Positions 35,117-44,622 are shown, counted from the first letter of the stretch. The stretch is DNA of 61,335 bases from an uncultured Clostridia bacterium (GCA_947591605.1 CANQDF010000012.1:1-61335); one strand, 5' to 3'. Notes: a model not told the origin generated them from the letters alone. Numbers and translations: made by a program.

Positions 35117-36502
35117 ATGGATAAGCCAAAATTTAATCTTAAGCCCACACAAACGCTTGTGCTCGGCTTTTTGCTTATGATATTGCTTGGCGCTTTGCTT
35201 TTATATCTGCCTGTTTCATCGGCAGATAATACCTCAACACCTTTTATCGACTGTGTTTTTACCTCCGCATCGGCATCCTGTGTTACGGGGCTTACAACGC
35301 TTTGCACGGCGGAGCACTGGTCCGTATTCGGCAAGATAGTGATACTTTTGCTTATACAGGTAGGCGGGCTGGGCTTTATAACGCTTATGACTACCGTACT
35401 TTTGCTTGCAGGCAAAAGAATAACCCTTCGGGAAAGAATAATGATACAGGAATCACTCAATCTTTCAAAAAAAAGCGGTATTGTAAGGTTTGTTAAATTC
35501 CTTGCAAGGTTTACGTTTGCAATTGAGTTTCTGGGAGCGTTTTTCCTTACGCTGCGCTTTTGGGCGGATTATCCCCTTGCAGAGGCGATAGGTATGGGTA
35601 TATTCCACTCGGTATCGGCATTTTGCAATGCGGGCTTTGATATTATAGGCAATTACAGCCTTATGCCGTATGCAGACGACATTGTAATAAATGTTGTTAT
35701 ATGTACGCTTGTCATTACGGGAGGGCTAGGATTTCCCGTATGGGTAGAGCTCATAGGCTCGCTTGACAAGGCTGTAAAGGGCAAATTCAGCCTTAGACAG
35801 AGGATAAGGAGGTTTTCTCTCCATACCAAGCTGGTGCTTATAACAAGCGCAATACTCATTGTAGCCGGAGCGGTTTTTACATTTTTTATGGAATGCAACA
35901 ATCCCAAAACCATGGGCAATTATTCCGTTTGCGGCAAAGTGTTTTCGGCCGTATTTCATTCGGTAGTTATGCGTACAGCAGGCTTTTTTACAATAGACAA
36001 CAGCGGTCTTAGGAGTGCAACGGCATTTTTCTCCACAATGCTGATGATGATAGGCGGCTCGCCTTGCGGTACAGCAGGCGGTATAAAAACCATATCGGCA
36101 GCCGTTATACTGCTTGCAGTAATTTCCCTTATAAAGGACAAGGACAGCATATATGCCTTTAGGCGCAGTATTTCATACACAATACTGCAAAAATCGCTTA
36201 CGGTTACGGTGCTTATGCTTGCCGCACTTATTACCGCATCTACCATGCTGTCTATAACGGAAATATCGTCAAGCTTTGATTATGAATTTCTGGATCTGCT
36301 TTTTGAGTCTGCCTCCGCTTTGGGCACCGTAGGCAGCAGCATGGGAATAACGCCGTATCTGTCCTCTGCGGGCAAAATAATTATAATAATATGTATGTTT
36401 ATAGGCAGGCTTGGGCCTGTTACAATAGCCATATCCTTTATGTCATCGGATAAAGACCGAAACAAGGTGCATTATCCTGCCGAGGATATACTGACAGGCT
36501 AA
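35117..36502 (+). CDS. ktrB: Potassium uptake membrane subunit KtrB/TrkH
   Basis: 461 residues with eight or more membrane helices in four M-P-M repeats. Selectivity-filter glycines are seen at ASCVTGLTTL, FCNAGFDIIG, VMRTAGFFTI and LGTVGSSMGI. With KtrA it forms a sodium-linked potassium channel/transporter in the cytoplasmic membrane. AGGAG 5 bases before the ATG. The KtrA partner gene follows 11 bases later. Confidence 0.94.
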   Translation: MDKPKFNLKPTQTLVLGFLLMILLGALLLYLPVSSADNTSTPFIDCVFTSASASCVTGLTTLCTAEHWSVFGKIVILLLIQVGGLGFITLMTTVLLLAGKRITLRERIMIQESLNLSKKSGIVRFVKFLARFTFAIEFLGAFFLTLRFWADYPLAEAIGMGIFHSVSAFCNAGFDIIGNYSLMPYADDIVINVVICTLVITGGLGFPVWVELIGSLDKAVKGKFSLRQRIRRFSLHTKLVLITSAILIVAGAVFTFFMECNNPKTMGNYSVCGKVFSAVFHSVVMRTAGFFTIDNSGLRSATAFFSTMLMMIGGSPCGTAGGIKTISAAVILLAVISLIKDKDSIYAFRRSISYTILQKSLTVTVLMLAALITASTMLSITEISSSFDYEFLDLLFESASALGTVGSSMGITPYLSSAGKIIIIICMFIGRLGPVTIAISFMSSDKDRNKVHYPAEDILTG

Positions 36503-36513
36503 GGAGGTTAAAT

Positions 36514-37164
36514 ATGAAAAGCAAAAAACAATTTGCGGTGCTCGGGCTTGGACGCTTTGGACAAGCAGTTGTAAAAACATTGAGCAAAAACGGATATGAC
36601 GTGCTTTGCTGTGATAAGGACATAAATCTTATAAATGAGATAGCGCCGTATGCCACAGACGTACTTCAGGCGGAAATATCCAGCGAGGGCGCTTTAAAGG
36701 AAATGGGTCTTAACAACTACGATGTTGTTATAATTGCAACAGGCGTAAACTTTGAGGCTACCATTATGGCGGCTCTTGCGGCAAAGGAAATGGGCGTTAA
36801 AACGGTAATTGCCAAGGCAAAGGATACAAAGCAGGCAAATATACTTTATAAGCTGGGCGTAGATAAGGTAGTCCTGCCGGAAAGAGATATGGGCGTCAGG
36901 CTCGCAACCAGCCTTATCAGCTCCAATATACTGGAGTTTATAAGCCTTTCGGACAATTACGGCATAGTTGAAATATCTCCCAAGCCCGAGTGGGTGGATA
37001 AAACACTTATAAAGGCAAACATAAGAGCCAATACGGGGCTTAACGTAATAGCGATAAAAAGGGGCAGCAACGTTATGGTTTCACCCGCTCCAACGGAGAT
37101 CATAAATAAGGACGACATTTTGGTGATAATAGGCAGCAGTGATAAAATACAGCATTACAGCTGA
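36514..37164 (+). CDS. ktrA: Potassium uptake regulatory subunit KtrA (RCK protein)
   Basis: 216 residues: RCK_N Rossmann domain with VLGLGRFGQAVVKTL (about 8-22) and the acidic end of strand 2 (CDKD), then an RCK_C domain (about 140-216; IKRGSNVMVSPAPTEIINKDDILVIIG). It binds ATP/ADP or NAD(H) and gates KtrB from the cytoplasmic side; RCK_C domains often bind c-di-AMP. AAGGAGG precedes the ATG. Confidence 0.95.
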   Translation: MKSKKQFAVLGLGRFGQAVVKTLSKNGYDVLCCDKDINLINEIAPYATDVLQAEISSEGALKEMGLNNYDVVIIATGVNFEATIMAALAAKEMGVKTVIAKAKDTKQANILYKLGVDKVVLPERDMGVRLATSLISSNILEFISLSDNYGIVEISPKPEWVDKTLIKANIRANTGLNVIAIKRGSNVMVSPAPTEIINKDDILVIIGSSDKIQHYS

Positions 37165-37181
37165 ACGAAAGACAGAATAAT

Positions 37182-37952
37182 ATGAAATATATCGACAGTA
37201 TAAACAATAAACTTATAAGGCAGACAATAGCGCTGTACTCCAGGCATGAAAGGGATAAGAAGGATCTTTTTGTTCTGGAGGGAGAGCGGCTAATATCGGA
37301 GCTTAGGGATACCGAGCTTATCGAATACGTTATAATTTCGGAAAGCTACAACGGATATTGTCCCGATACAGGCAACATTTATCTTACAAGCAATCTGATT
37401 TTTGACAAGCTCTCGGATACGGTAAATCCGCAGGGTATACTTGCGGTATGCCGCAAGCTTTCATATGATGTGCATTCGGCTTTTACTGCCGAGGCGCCCC
37501 TTTTTGTTGTACTTGAAAACGTGCAGGACCCCGGAAACTTGGGCACAGTTATACGCACCGCCGATGCGGCAGGCTTTAACGGCGTCTTCCTCAGCAAGGG
37601 TACAGTGGATCTTTACAACCCTAAGGTAGTGCGCAGCACAATGGGCTCCATGTTTCATCTGCCTATATACACAAATGTTAATATTGAGCATCTTATAAAC
37701 GATTTTAAAAGATATAATGTGCAAACCCTCGCCGCTCATCTGGGCGGTGCAGGTACCCCGTATGAATGCAATATGAAAAAGGCAACGGCAATTTTTATAG
37801 GCAACGAGGGTTCGGGGCTTACTCCGGAAACGGCAACCATGACAGACAGACTTGTCAGGATACCCATGCCCGGCAAAGCCGAGTCCATAAATGCTTCCAT
37901 TGCCGCAGGCATACTTATATATGAGGCTGTAAGGCAGCGTCTGGAGGGATAA
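37182..37952 (+). CDS. SpoU/TrmH-family RNA 2'-O-methyltransferase
   Basis: 256 residues: an N-terminal substrate-binding domain (1-95) and a SPOUT trefoil-knot domain with VQDPGNLGTVIRTADAAGF (about 108-126), IFIGNEGSGLT (about 205) and IPMPGKAESINASIAAGILIYEA (about 228-250), the three SpoU motifs. RlmB/YsgA-like; targets 23S rRNA or tRNA ribose. Weak ribosome site (GAAAGACAG), 17 bases after ktrA, so likely part of the same transcript. Confidence 0.93.
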   Translation: MKYIDSINNKLIRQTIALYSRHERDKKDLFVLEGERLISELRDTELIEYVIISESYNGYCPDTGNIYLTSNLIFDKLSDTVNPQGILAVCRKLSYDVHSAFTAEAPLFVVLENVQDPGNLGTVIRTADAAGFNGVFLSKGTVDLYNPKVVRSTMGSMFHLPIYTNVNIEHLINDFKRYNVQTLAAHLGGAGTPYECNMKKATAIFIGNEGSGLTPETATMTDRLVRIPMPGKAESINASIAAGILIYEAVRQRLEG

Positions 37953-37956
37953 TAAT

Positions 37957-38415
37957 ATGCAAAGGATAAGCTGGGACGAATATTTTATGAACATGGCAGA
38001 GCTTGCAAGCAGACGTTCGACCTGCATAAGGCGGCAGGTAGGAGCTGTTATAGTAAAGGACAATCAGGTACTTGCAACAGGCTATAACGGCGCTCCCAAA
38101 GGGCTGCCCAACTGCTGTGACCTGAACGAATGCCTCAGAGAGGCGCTGCATGTACCAAGCGGACAAAGGCACGAGCTGTGCCGTGCCGTACATGCCGAAA
38201 ACAACGCCATTACACAATGTGCCGTAAACGGAGTATCCTGTAAGGGAGGTACGCTTTATGTTACCGACAGCCCTTGTGTTATGTGCCTTAAACAGATAAT
38301 AAACGCAGGCATAGTAAAAATTGTCGCCAAAAAAATTTATCCCGATGATATGAGCAGGGAGATGCTGGAGCAAAGCGGCATTGAGTTTATACTGTACAAT
38401 AACGTCAAAATATAA
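37957..38415 (+). CDS. dCMP deaminase (ComEB-like)
   Basis: 152 residues. Zinc site: His-Ala-Glu in AVHAENNAITQC and Cys-x-x-Cys in SPCVMCLKQII. The extra Cys-rich insert (NCCDLNECLREALHVPSG) is typical of dCMP deaminases, which make dUMP for dTMP synthesis. The ribosome site GGAGGG lies inside the previous gene's end, 4 bases away, giving coupled translation. Confidence 0.93.
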   Translation: MQRISWDEYFMNMAELASRRSTCIRRQVGAVIVKDNQVLATGYNGAPKGLPNCCDLNECLREALHVPSGQRHELCRAVHAENNAITQCAVNGVSCKGGTLYVTDSPCVMCLKQIINAGIVKIVAKKIYPDDMSREMLEQSGIEFILYNNVKI

Positions 38416-38512
38416 TTTTATATACTTTGCCGAATTTTATCGTATACATACGATAATCCTGTAAAAATTTTGAATTTTGTAAATATAAATATTAAATTTT
38501 TTTACGGAATTG

Positions 38513-38541
38513 TTGACTTTTATTATTTATTATGATAAATT
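38513..38541 (+). promoter_or_regulatory. Candidate promoter and structured leader of the cold-shock gene
   Basis: TTGACT (38513-38518), 17-base spacer, TAAATT (38536-38541; weak -10). The following A+T-rich leader has small hairpins (GTAGT/ACTAC about 38550-38567; GCGG/CCGC 38576-38590), as is common upstream of csp genes. Confidence 0.5.
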
Positions 38542-38620
38542 AAATATAAGTAGTTTTAATTACTACATATATAAAGCGGCTGTTTACCGCAATTACAACA
38601 AACTTTAGGAGGATTATTTA

Positions 38621-38821
38621 ATGAAACAAGGTACTGTTAAGTGGTTTAATGCAGAAAAAGGATTCGGCTTTATCTCTGTTGAAGGCGAAGATGATGTATT
38701 TGTTCATTTTTCGGCTATTAACTCCGAGGGCTACAAGAGCCTTGAGGAAGGTCAGAAGGTTGAGTTTGAAGTAGTTCAGGGTGCTAAGGGTCCTCAGGCT
38801 GCAAATGTAGTACGTTTATAA
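38621..38821 (+). CDS. cspA: Cold-shock protein (CspA family)
   Basis: 66 residues: [20 protein letters not shown] and DVFVHFSAI carry RNP1 and RNP2; ends in [10 protein letters not shown]. Single-stranded RNA/DNA chaperone. AGGAGG 8 bases before the ATG. Monocistronic with a strong terminator downstream. Confidence 0.97.
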   Translation: MKQGTVKWFNAEKGFGFISVEGEDDVFVHFSAINSEGYKSLEEGQKVEFEVVQGAKGPQAANVVRL

Positions 38822-38850
38822 TAGATGATAATAAATCTTATTATTTCTGT

Positions 38851-39089
38851 CTGTCGAAAAAGTCGACACTCATGCAGGGAATGTAAACATTTCCTGCATT
38901 TTTTTATAAAGAGATTTGCGCCTCGCTGTCGCTCTACACCTCCTCTTTTCCTCGGACGGGCAAAGCCTGCCCTGCGGAATCAAAGTTACTTTAAAGTGTT
39001 TTGCAAGTTTAAATTATTCAAAAATCCTTTTTTGATCTAATTTAGGTTTTATGGCAGTCAGAAGGTTCCAAAGAGAATTTTTCGACAGT
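38851..39089. repeat. Inverted-repeat-bounded segment containing repeat copy 2
   Basis: A perfect 11-bp inverted pair, CTGTCGAAAAA (38851-38861) and TTTTTCGACAG (39079-39089), frames 239 bases between the cold-shock gene and the HAD gene. Inside, 38905-39065 matches the repeat at 519-690, with GGACGGGCAAAGCCTGCCC as its variable G+C hairpin arm. No gene is visible inside. The layout recalls a MITE, but no target duplication was verified. Confidence 0.6.
38872..38905 (+). terminator. Terminator after cspA
   Basis: ATGCAGGGAATGT-AAA-ACATTTCCTGCAT-type stem followed by TTTTTTT. Confidence 0.85.
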
Positions 39090-39090
39090 A

Positions 39091-39124
39091 AAAGCTCACG
39101 GTATTATTACTGTGAGCTTTTTAT
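39091..39124. terminator. Hairpin after the HAD gene
   Basis: AAAGCTCAC ... GTGAGCTTTTTAT stem with T-run on plus and AGCTTTTACTGTCGAAAAA on minus, where it follows the HAD gene stop by a few bases. Confidence 0.7.
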
Positions 39125-39127
39125 ACT

Positions 39128-39958
39128 TTATATATTAAATTCTCTTTCAAGCACGGCTGCAACACCGCACTCATCGTTTGTAAGTGTAACCTCATCGGCA
39201 GCTGCCCTTACACATTCATCGGCATTTGCCATAGCGACACCAAGGCCTGCATATTTCAGCATTGATATATCATTTTCATTATCGCCGAAGGCTATGCAGC
39301 CCTCCGCCCTTATGCCCATATCCGAGGCATATTTCTTAAGGGCATTGCCCTTTGAAACGTTTTCCGCAATCATATCAAGGCAGTTACGGTTTGATTTAAG
39401 CACCTGTATACCGCTTATGCCGCCCAAAACACCCTGTAATGCCATAAGCTTGTCAATATCGTCATTTACGGTAACAAGCTTTACTATATCGGTATTTTCG
39501 GCAAGCTCAAGCATTTGCTCATCGGTAAAGTATATATAATCTATCATATATTTAAGCTCTCTTGTATACTTTGCAACTATCTGCTTGATACCCTTTGCAA
39601 GCATTTCATTATCGGATGTATAGCAGGCATCAATACTCATGGCTTTGCAAGGTATGCCAAGCCTGATACATTCATAAATAACCTTTTTAACAACATCCTT
39701 CCCGATAGGATGTATATAACTGCGTTCACCCGTTATAACATCGCCCAGTGAAGCTCCGTTGCACCCCACCACGGGTATATCAATGCCAAGCTCCTCTATA
39801 TAGTCTTTTACAAGTATATCGTTTCTGCCGGTCACAGCTAAAAGCTCAACGCCCATTTTTTTCAGCTTTTTAAGCGCATCGGCATTTCTCTTTGGTATAT
39901 TGCCCTCGCTGTCCAGAAATGTACCGTCAAAGTCAAAGGCAACAAGTCTGTATTTCAT
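39128..39958 (-). CDS. Cof-type HAD hydrolase
   Basis: 276 residues with C2B cap. Nucleophile Asp in VAFDFDGTFLDSEG (residues 7-20), motif II VTGRND (about 43), motif IV GDNENDISMLKYAGLGVAMANA (about 220-241). These cytosolic phosphatases act on sugar phosphates, pyridoxal phosphate or flavin intermediates; the substrate is not evident. GAAGGAG precedes the ATG. Last gene of the topB-side minus cluster. Confidence 0.92.
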   Translation of the reverse strand: MKYRLVAFDFDGTFLDSEGNIPKRNADALKKLKKMGVELLAVTGRNDILVKDYIEELGIDIPVVGCNGASLGDVITGERSYIHPIGKDVVKKVIYECIRLGIPCKAMSIDACYTSDNEMLAKGIKQIVAKYTRELKYMIDYIYFTDEQMLELAENTDIVKLVTVNDDIDKLMALQGVLGGISGIQVLKSNRNCLDMIAENVSKGNALKKYASDMGIRAEGCIAFGDNENDISMLKYAGLGVAMANADECVRAAADEVTLTNDECGVAAVLEREFNI

Positions 39959-40003
39959 AATAATGCTCCTTCATAAAAACGGAGTGTATACACTGCATTT
40001 TGT

Positions 40004-40735
40004 TTATAGATTTACCACTGATGACAATACCTCACCTATGCTTTCATGTATGACCATTGAAGCCATATCGTCATAGGAGGTAACGCTTTTGTTTATAAGG
40101 ACAAGTTTATCGCCCCTATAATCGCCCACAAGGCTTGCCGCGGGGTAAACCACAAGCGACGTGCCGCCCACAATAAGCATATCGGCATTGGCAATAGCCC
40201 TCTGTGCCCCGTTCCACACATTGCTGTCCAGGCCCTCCTCATAGAGAACAACATCAGGCTTTATTATACCGCCGCAGTGTGGACAATAAGGCACAGTTCC
40301 CTCTATTTCAAGCATTTCTTCAAGGGTGTAAAACCTAAGGCATTTCATGCAATAATTGCGGTAAACCGAACCGTGCAGCTCATAAACCGTTTTACTGCCC
40401 GCCATCTGATGGAGATTATCAATGTTTTGTGTAACAACTGCCTTAAGCTTGCCTATTTCCTCCAGCTTTGCAAGCGCAAAATGTGCAAGGTTAGGCTTTG
40501 CGTCCGTATAAATAAGATTATGCTTATAGTAGTCAAAAAACAGCTCGGGATCCTTGTCAAACATTGTTCTGCTTATCAGCGACTCCGGAGCATAGCCGTA
40601 TTTTGTCATTGCGGAATAGAGCCCGTCCGCACTTCTGAAATCGGGTATATTGCTCTCTGTGGAAACACCTGCTCCTCCGAGAAAAACAATATTGTCACTG
40701 CCGTCAATAAGCTCTTTTAATTTTTCATATGCCAT
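40004..40735 (-). CDS. NAD-dependent protein deacylase (sirtuin)
   Basis: 243 residues: GGAGVSTESNIPDFRS (about 19-34), VTQNIDNLHQMAG, catalytic His in YELHGSVYRNYC, and a four-Cys zinc site CMKC ... CPHCGG. Typical CobB/SrtN length. It removes acyl groups from lysines using NAD. It lies 15 bases after the aminotransferase gene, so probably one transcript. Confidence 0.95.
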   Translation of the reverse strand: MAYEKLKELIDGSDNIVFLGGAGVSTESNIPDFRSADGLYSAMTKYGYAPESLISRTMFDKDPELFFDYYKHNLIYTDAKPNLAHFALAKLEEIGKLKAVVTQNIDNLHQMAGSKTVYELHGSVYRNYCMKCLRFYTLEEMLEIEGTVPYCPHCGGIIKPDVVLYEEGLDSNVWNGAQRAIANADMLIVGGTSLVVYPAASLVGDYRGDKLVLINKSVTSYDDMASMVIHESIGEVLSSVVNL

Positions 40736-40749
40736 AATAAAAACCTGCC

Positions 40750-41922
40750 TTATTTATTTTTTTCTATAAATTTTGATATTCTGGCAAGCGCCCTTTTTAT
40801 ATCCTTTATCGAGTATGCGTATGAACACCTTATAAAGCCCTCGCCGCATTCACCGAATGCCGTACCGGGTACAACAGCCACCCTCTCTTCAAAAAGCAGC
40901 CTCTCACAAAATTCATCCGATGTCATCCCCGTTGACTTTATGCAGGGGAAGAGATAAAACGCACCAAGCGCCTCAAAGCACGAAAGCCCCATCTCCTCAA
41001 AGCCGCTACGCATAACGTTGCGGCGGGCATTGTACTCCTCACGCATTTTTTCCACCTGCTCATCGCAGTTTTTAATAGCCTCAATTGCAGCATACTGGCT
41101 CATTGTAGGCGCACACATTATAACATACTGATGTACTTTTGTCATCTGGTTTATAATTTCTTTGGGGCCTGCAGCATAGCCGAGCCTCCAGCCTGTCATT
41201 GAATATGCCTTTGAAAATCCGTTCAGCACAATACACCTGTCACGCATACCCTCCAGCGAGGCAATTGAAACATGCGTCCTGTCGCCGTATGTAAGCTCTG
41301 CATATATCTCATCGCTTATTACAAAAATATCCTTTTCCTTTATGACCTTTGAGATCCTTTCAAGATCCTCCTTCTCCATAATTGCGCCTGTGGGGTTGTT
41401 GGGATAAGGCAGGATAACAGCCTTTGTTTTATCCGTTACTTTTTCAAGTATCTCCTCGGGAGTAAGGCGAAAATTATTTTCAACCTTTGTGTTGATCACC
41501 ACAGGTACACCGCCTGCCATCTCAACACAAGGCTTGTATGAAACATACGAAGGCTCTGCCACAAGCACCTCCTCGCCGGGGTTTAAAAGAGTCCTTAAGG
41601 CAACATCTATACCCTCGCTCGCACCTACCGTAACAAGTATCTCGTCCTCGGGAGCATAGTTTAAACCAAACCTGCGTTTAAGATAGCCCGATATTTCCTC
41701 TCTCAGTTCCATCAAGCCGTGGTTTGAGGTATACCGAGTTCTGCCCTTTTCAAGCGTATATATGGCCTTTTCTCTTATTGCCCAAGGGGTAAGAAAATCC
41801 GGCTCACCGACGCCGAGCGAAATAACGTTTTCCATTTCACTTGCAATGTCAAAAAACTTTCTGATGCCCGAAAACGGCATATCAAGTACTTGTTTTGAAA
41901 TGTAACTGTTTATATCTGTCAT
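40750..41922 (-). CDS. Class I aminotransferase (aspartate/aromatic type)
   Basis: 390 residues, fold type I. PLP Lys238 in NGFSKAYSMTGWRLGYAAGP, with YPNNPTGAIM (about 173-182), SDEIYAEL and the C-terminal Arg in GEGFIRCSYA. The ATGA overlap with the preceding Lrp-type regulator gene suggests the regulator senses the amino acid handled here. Exact substrate not determined; PatA-like or aspartate aminotransferase group Ib are the nearest guesses. Confidence 0.93.
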   Translation of the reverse strand: MTDINSYISKQVLDMPFSGIRKFFDIASEMENVISLGVGEPDFLTPWAIREKAIYTLEKGRTRYTSNHGLMELREEISGYLKRRFGLNYAPEDEILVTVGASEGIDVALRTLLNPGEEVLVAEPSYVSYKPCVEMAGGVPVVINTKVENNFRLTPEEILEKVTDKTKAVILPYPNNPTGAIMEKEDLERISKVIKEKDIFVISDEIYAELTYGDRTHVSIASLEGMRDRCIVLNGFSKAYSMTGWRLGYAAGPKEIINQMTKVHQYVIMCAPTMSQYAAIEAIKNCDEQVEKMREEYNARRNVMRSGFEEMGLSCFEALGAFYLFPCIKSTGMTSDEFCERLLFEERVAVVPGTAFGECGEGFIRCSYAYSIKDIKRALARISKFIEKNK

Positions 41923-42404
41923 GGTGTAACTATCATCCTTTCGTCCTCATCGGGCGTTTTATCCATTATAACGCCGTGATCCTTATACTTCTTCAGCACA
42001 AAATGCGTTGCCGTGCTGCGTACAGCCTCGAGTGTAGAGAGTTTGTCGGAAATAAAATGAGATATTTCCTTTATATTTTTGCCCTCCATAAGTATCATAA
42101 AGTCATAACCGCCCGACATAAGGTAAACTGCCTTTACCTCATCAAAGCCGTATATTCTCTCGGCAATTTTCTCAAAGCCCATATCTCTCTGAGGGGTGAC
42201 CTGCACCTCTATCATAGCCGTAACAAATTCTCTTTCGGTCTTATCATAATTGATGAGGGTAGTATAGCTGCATATAACACGCCTTTTTTCCATATCCGCT
42301 ATGGCGGCAAATATATCATTTACAGGTCTGTTTAGCATGAGCGCTATTTCCTCTACGCTTGTCCTGCTGTCCTTTTCCAGTATATTGAGTATAGCTTTTT
42401 CCAA
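41919..42404 (-). CDS. Lrp/AsnC-family transcriptional regulator (TTG start)
   Basis: 161 residues. The start is TTG at 42404, chosen because AAGGAGG lies 8 bases upstream, while the in-frame ATG at 42428 has no ribosome site. Helix-turn-helix (LEKAILNILEKDSRTSVEEIALMLNR region) then a RAM ligand domain with VKAVYLMSGGYDFMILMEGKN. Regulates amino-acid genes in response to an amino acid; here most likely the overlapping aminotransferase gene. Confidence 0.9.
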   Translation of the reverse strand: MEKAILNILEKDSRTSVEEIALMLNRPVNDIFAAIADMEKRRVICSYTTLINYDKTEREFVTAMIEVQVTPQRDMGFEKIAERIYGFDEVKAVYLMSGGYDFMILMEGKNIKEISHFISDKLSTLEAVRSTATHFVLKKYKDHGVIMDKTPDEDERMIVTP

Positions 42405-42480
42405 TTTTAAAACCTCCTTGTGGTACAATTGTATCCATTATAACGCATTTTTTAAAAAATATAAAGATGTTTATTGCATT

Positions 42481-44622
42481 TTACTGCCTTTTTACATTTT
42501 TTATATCGGTTTTTCCGCTTTTATCATCTCTAAGGTATATATCGCCTTTGCATTTTTCACCTGTCTGGGGCAGAGTCATGGACAAGCCTTCAATTTTTCC
42601 GTTTTTTAAAAGAGAGGCGGTCATATCTGCCGTAAGATTAATGGAATAGCGCTCAAAATCGGACTTCCATATTTTAAAGCCGCATCCGCTCCTCCATCTG
42701 GAACAGTAAAATGCCTTTGTATTTTCAAGCACATGTCCGCCGCATACGGGGCATTTGCCAAGACTGCCTTTTACCCTTGCGGGCTTACCCGCATATCTCT
42801 TTTCCGCAGCAAAAACAACATTGGTGCCGTGTGTTTTTGAATGTTCCACAAGGTAACACACATACCGCTTTATGCTGCCCATAAACCTGTCGGGCTCCAT
42901 ACTGCCCTTTGCTATCATGGACAGACCCCTTTCCCACCTGCCTGTGGTTTCGGGTGAGCTTAGCTCGGGCGGTACAACGGCAATAAGCTTTATACCCTTT
43001 TCGGTAGGTACAAGGCTTTTCCCCTTACGCCTTACATAGCCTACCGTTATAAGCCGCTCTATAATGGCGGCTCTTGTTGCGGGCGTGCCTATACCCGATT
43101 CCTTAAGCTGCTCTTTAAGCTCCTCATCCTCCACAAATCTGCCCGCATTTTCCATAGCTCCCAAAAGAGAGGAGTCATTATAGAGCTGAGGAGGCTTTGT
43201 TTTTTTCTTACTGCATTTAACCGACTGCACCTCTGTCATATCGCCCTGTGCAACATCGGGCAGAGGCACGATCTCGTCCTTTTTCTTGTCCTTATCGCCC
43301 GATACATTAAGCCGTGTCCAACCCTTTGAAATCACGGTGGTGCCTCTTGTAACAAAGCTCTCGTTTTCACATACGGTAACAATTTTTGTTGTGCTGTAAA
43401 CATAATGCGGATAAAACACCTGCAAAAAACGCCTTGCAATAAGATCGTACACCTTAAATTCATTATCGCTCAATGCCGAAACATTGGCTTTTGCCTCTGT
43501 AGGGATTATAGCATGGTGATCGCTTATTTTGGAGTTATCCACAATACGCTTTGTTACAGGCAGCCTGTCAAGCCCCGTTACATATGAGGCATAGGCTTTG
43601 TATTGCTCGACAGCCTCCAGCTTTGAGGCAATAATCTTAAGCTTTGGTATCATATCGTCGGATAGATACCTGCTGTCCGTCCTGGGGTATGTAACCATTT
43701 TACGCTTTTCATACAGATCCTGCACTACAGACAGAGTAGTCTGTGCCGAAAAACCGTATTTTTTATTGCAGTCCCTCTGCAGCTCCGTCAGGTCATACAA
43801 AAGAGGAGGAGGCATCTTTTTTTCATCCTTTTCAACGGTTTCAACACAGGCAGATCTGCCCTTAACCTTTGCGGCTATCGCATCAGCCCTTGGTTTATTG
43901 AATATCTTGGTTTCGTTTGCCTTATCCTCGGCATTTTTATCAAACCATGTACCCTTATAGCCCTCAAATGTCGCCTCTATCTCCCAATAATCACGCACAT
44001 CAAAGCTGTCTATCTCCTTTTGGCGCTGCACTATCATGGCAAGCGTAGGTGTTTGTACACGCCCTATGCTGAGCAGCGAATCATATTTGAGCGTAAATGC
44101 CCTGCTGGCATTTATACCCACAAGCCAATCCGCCTCGCTCCTGCATTTTGCGGAGCTGTACAGCTTGTCATACTCGCTGCCGTCCTTAAGGCGCTCAAAG
44201 CCGTCCTTTATGGCGGCATCCGTCATAGAGGATATCCAAAGCCTTTTAAACGGTTTTTTGCAGCCCAAAAGCTCATATATGTATCTGAATATTAGTTCAC
44301 CCTCACGTCCGCTGTCGGTTGCACATATAAGCCCAGTAATACTGTCCCTGTTAATTATCTTTTCTATTATATCAAGCTGCTTTTTTGTCTGTGTGACAGC
44401 CTTTAGCTTTATTTTATCGGGTATTATGGGCAAAGCATCCATACTCCACCTTTTAAGCTCCGCATTGTAATCCTCGGGGTCATACAGCGCAGCCAGGTGA
44501 CCTACAGCCCATGAAATAACATATTTATCGTTATATAAAAAGCCCTCACCCTTTTTGGTGCATTTAAGCACCCTTGCAATATCCCTTGCAACGGAAGGCT
44601 TTTCGGCAATTATAAGTTCCAT
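42481..44622 (-). CDS. topB: DNA topoisomerase III
   Basis: 713 residues from ATG 44622 (GAGG 5 bases upstream). TOPRIM domain MELIIAEKPSVARDIARVLK and ICATDSGREGELIF (about 100-113); central type IA domain with LLSIGRVQTPTLAMIV; catalytic Tyr in KMVTYPRTDSRYL; C-terminal zinc ribbon CPVCGG ... CSRWRSGC. Resolves replication and recombination intermediates. Slightly long among TopB, close to the conjugative-element type, yet no other element genes adjoin it. Confidence 0.95.
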   Translation of the reverse strand: MELIIAEKPSVARDIARVLKCTKKGEGFLYNDKYVISWAVGHLAALYDPEDYNAELKRWSMDALPIIPDKIKLKAVTQTKKQLDIIEKIINRDSITGLICATDSGREGELIFRYIYELLGCKKPFKRLWISSMTDAAIKDGFERLKDGSEYDKLYSSAKCRSEADWLVGINASRAFTLKYDSLLSIGRVQTPTLAMIVQRQKEIDSFDVRDYWEIEATFEGYKGTWFDKNAEDKANETKIFNKPRADAIAAKVKGRSACVETVEKDEKKMPPPLLYDLTELQRDCNKKYGFSAQTTLSVVQDLYEKRKMVTYPRTDSRYLSDDMIPKLKIIASKLEAVEQYKAYASYVTGLDRLPVTKRIVDNSKISDHHAIIPTEAKANVSALSDNEFKVYDLIARRFLQVFYPHYVYSTTKIVTVCENESFVTRGTTVISKGWTRLNVSGDKDKKKDEIVPLPDVAQGDMTEVQSVKCSKKKTKPPQLYNDSSLLGAMENAGRFVEDEELKEQLKESGIGTPATRAAIIERLITVGYVRRKGKSLVPTEKGIKLIAVVPPELSSPETTGRWERGLSMIAKGSMEPDRFMGSIKRYVCYLVEHSKTHGTNVVFAAEKRYAGKPARVKGSLGKCPVCGGHVLENTKAFYCSRWRSGCGFKIWKSDFERYSINLTADMTASLLKNGKIEGLSMTLPQTGEKCKGDIYLRDDKSGKTDIKNVKRQ

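Noticed and set aside
37461..38063. Opposite-strand frames over the SpoU and dCMP deaminase genes
   Set aside because: They overlap well-supported genes, lack ribosome sites and show no recognisable domain.
39051..39539. Plus-strand frame over the HAD gene
   Set aside because: A shadow of the HAD phosphatase; composition is low-complexity Ser/Ile without a domain.
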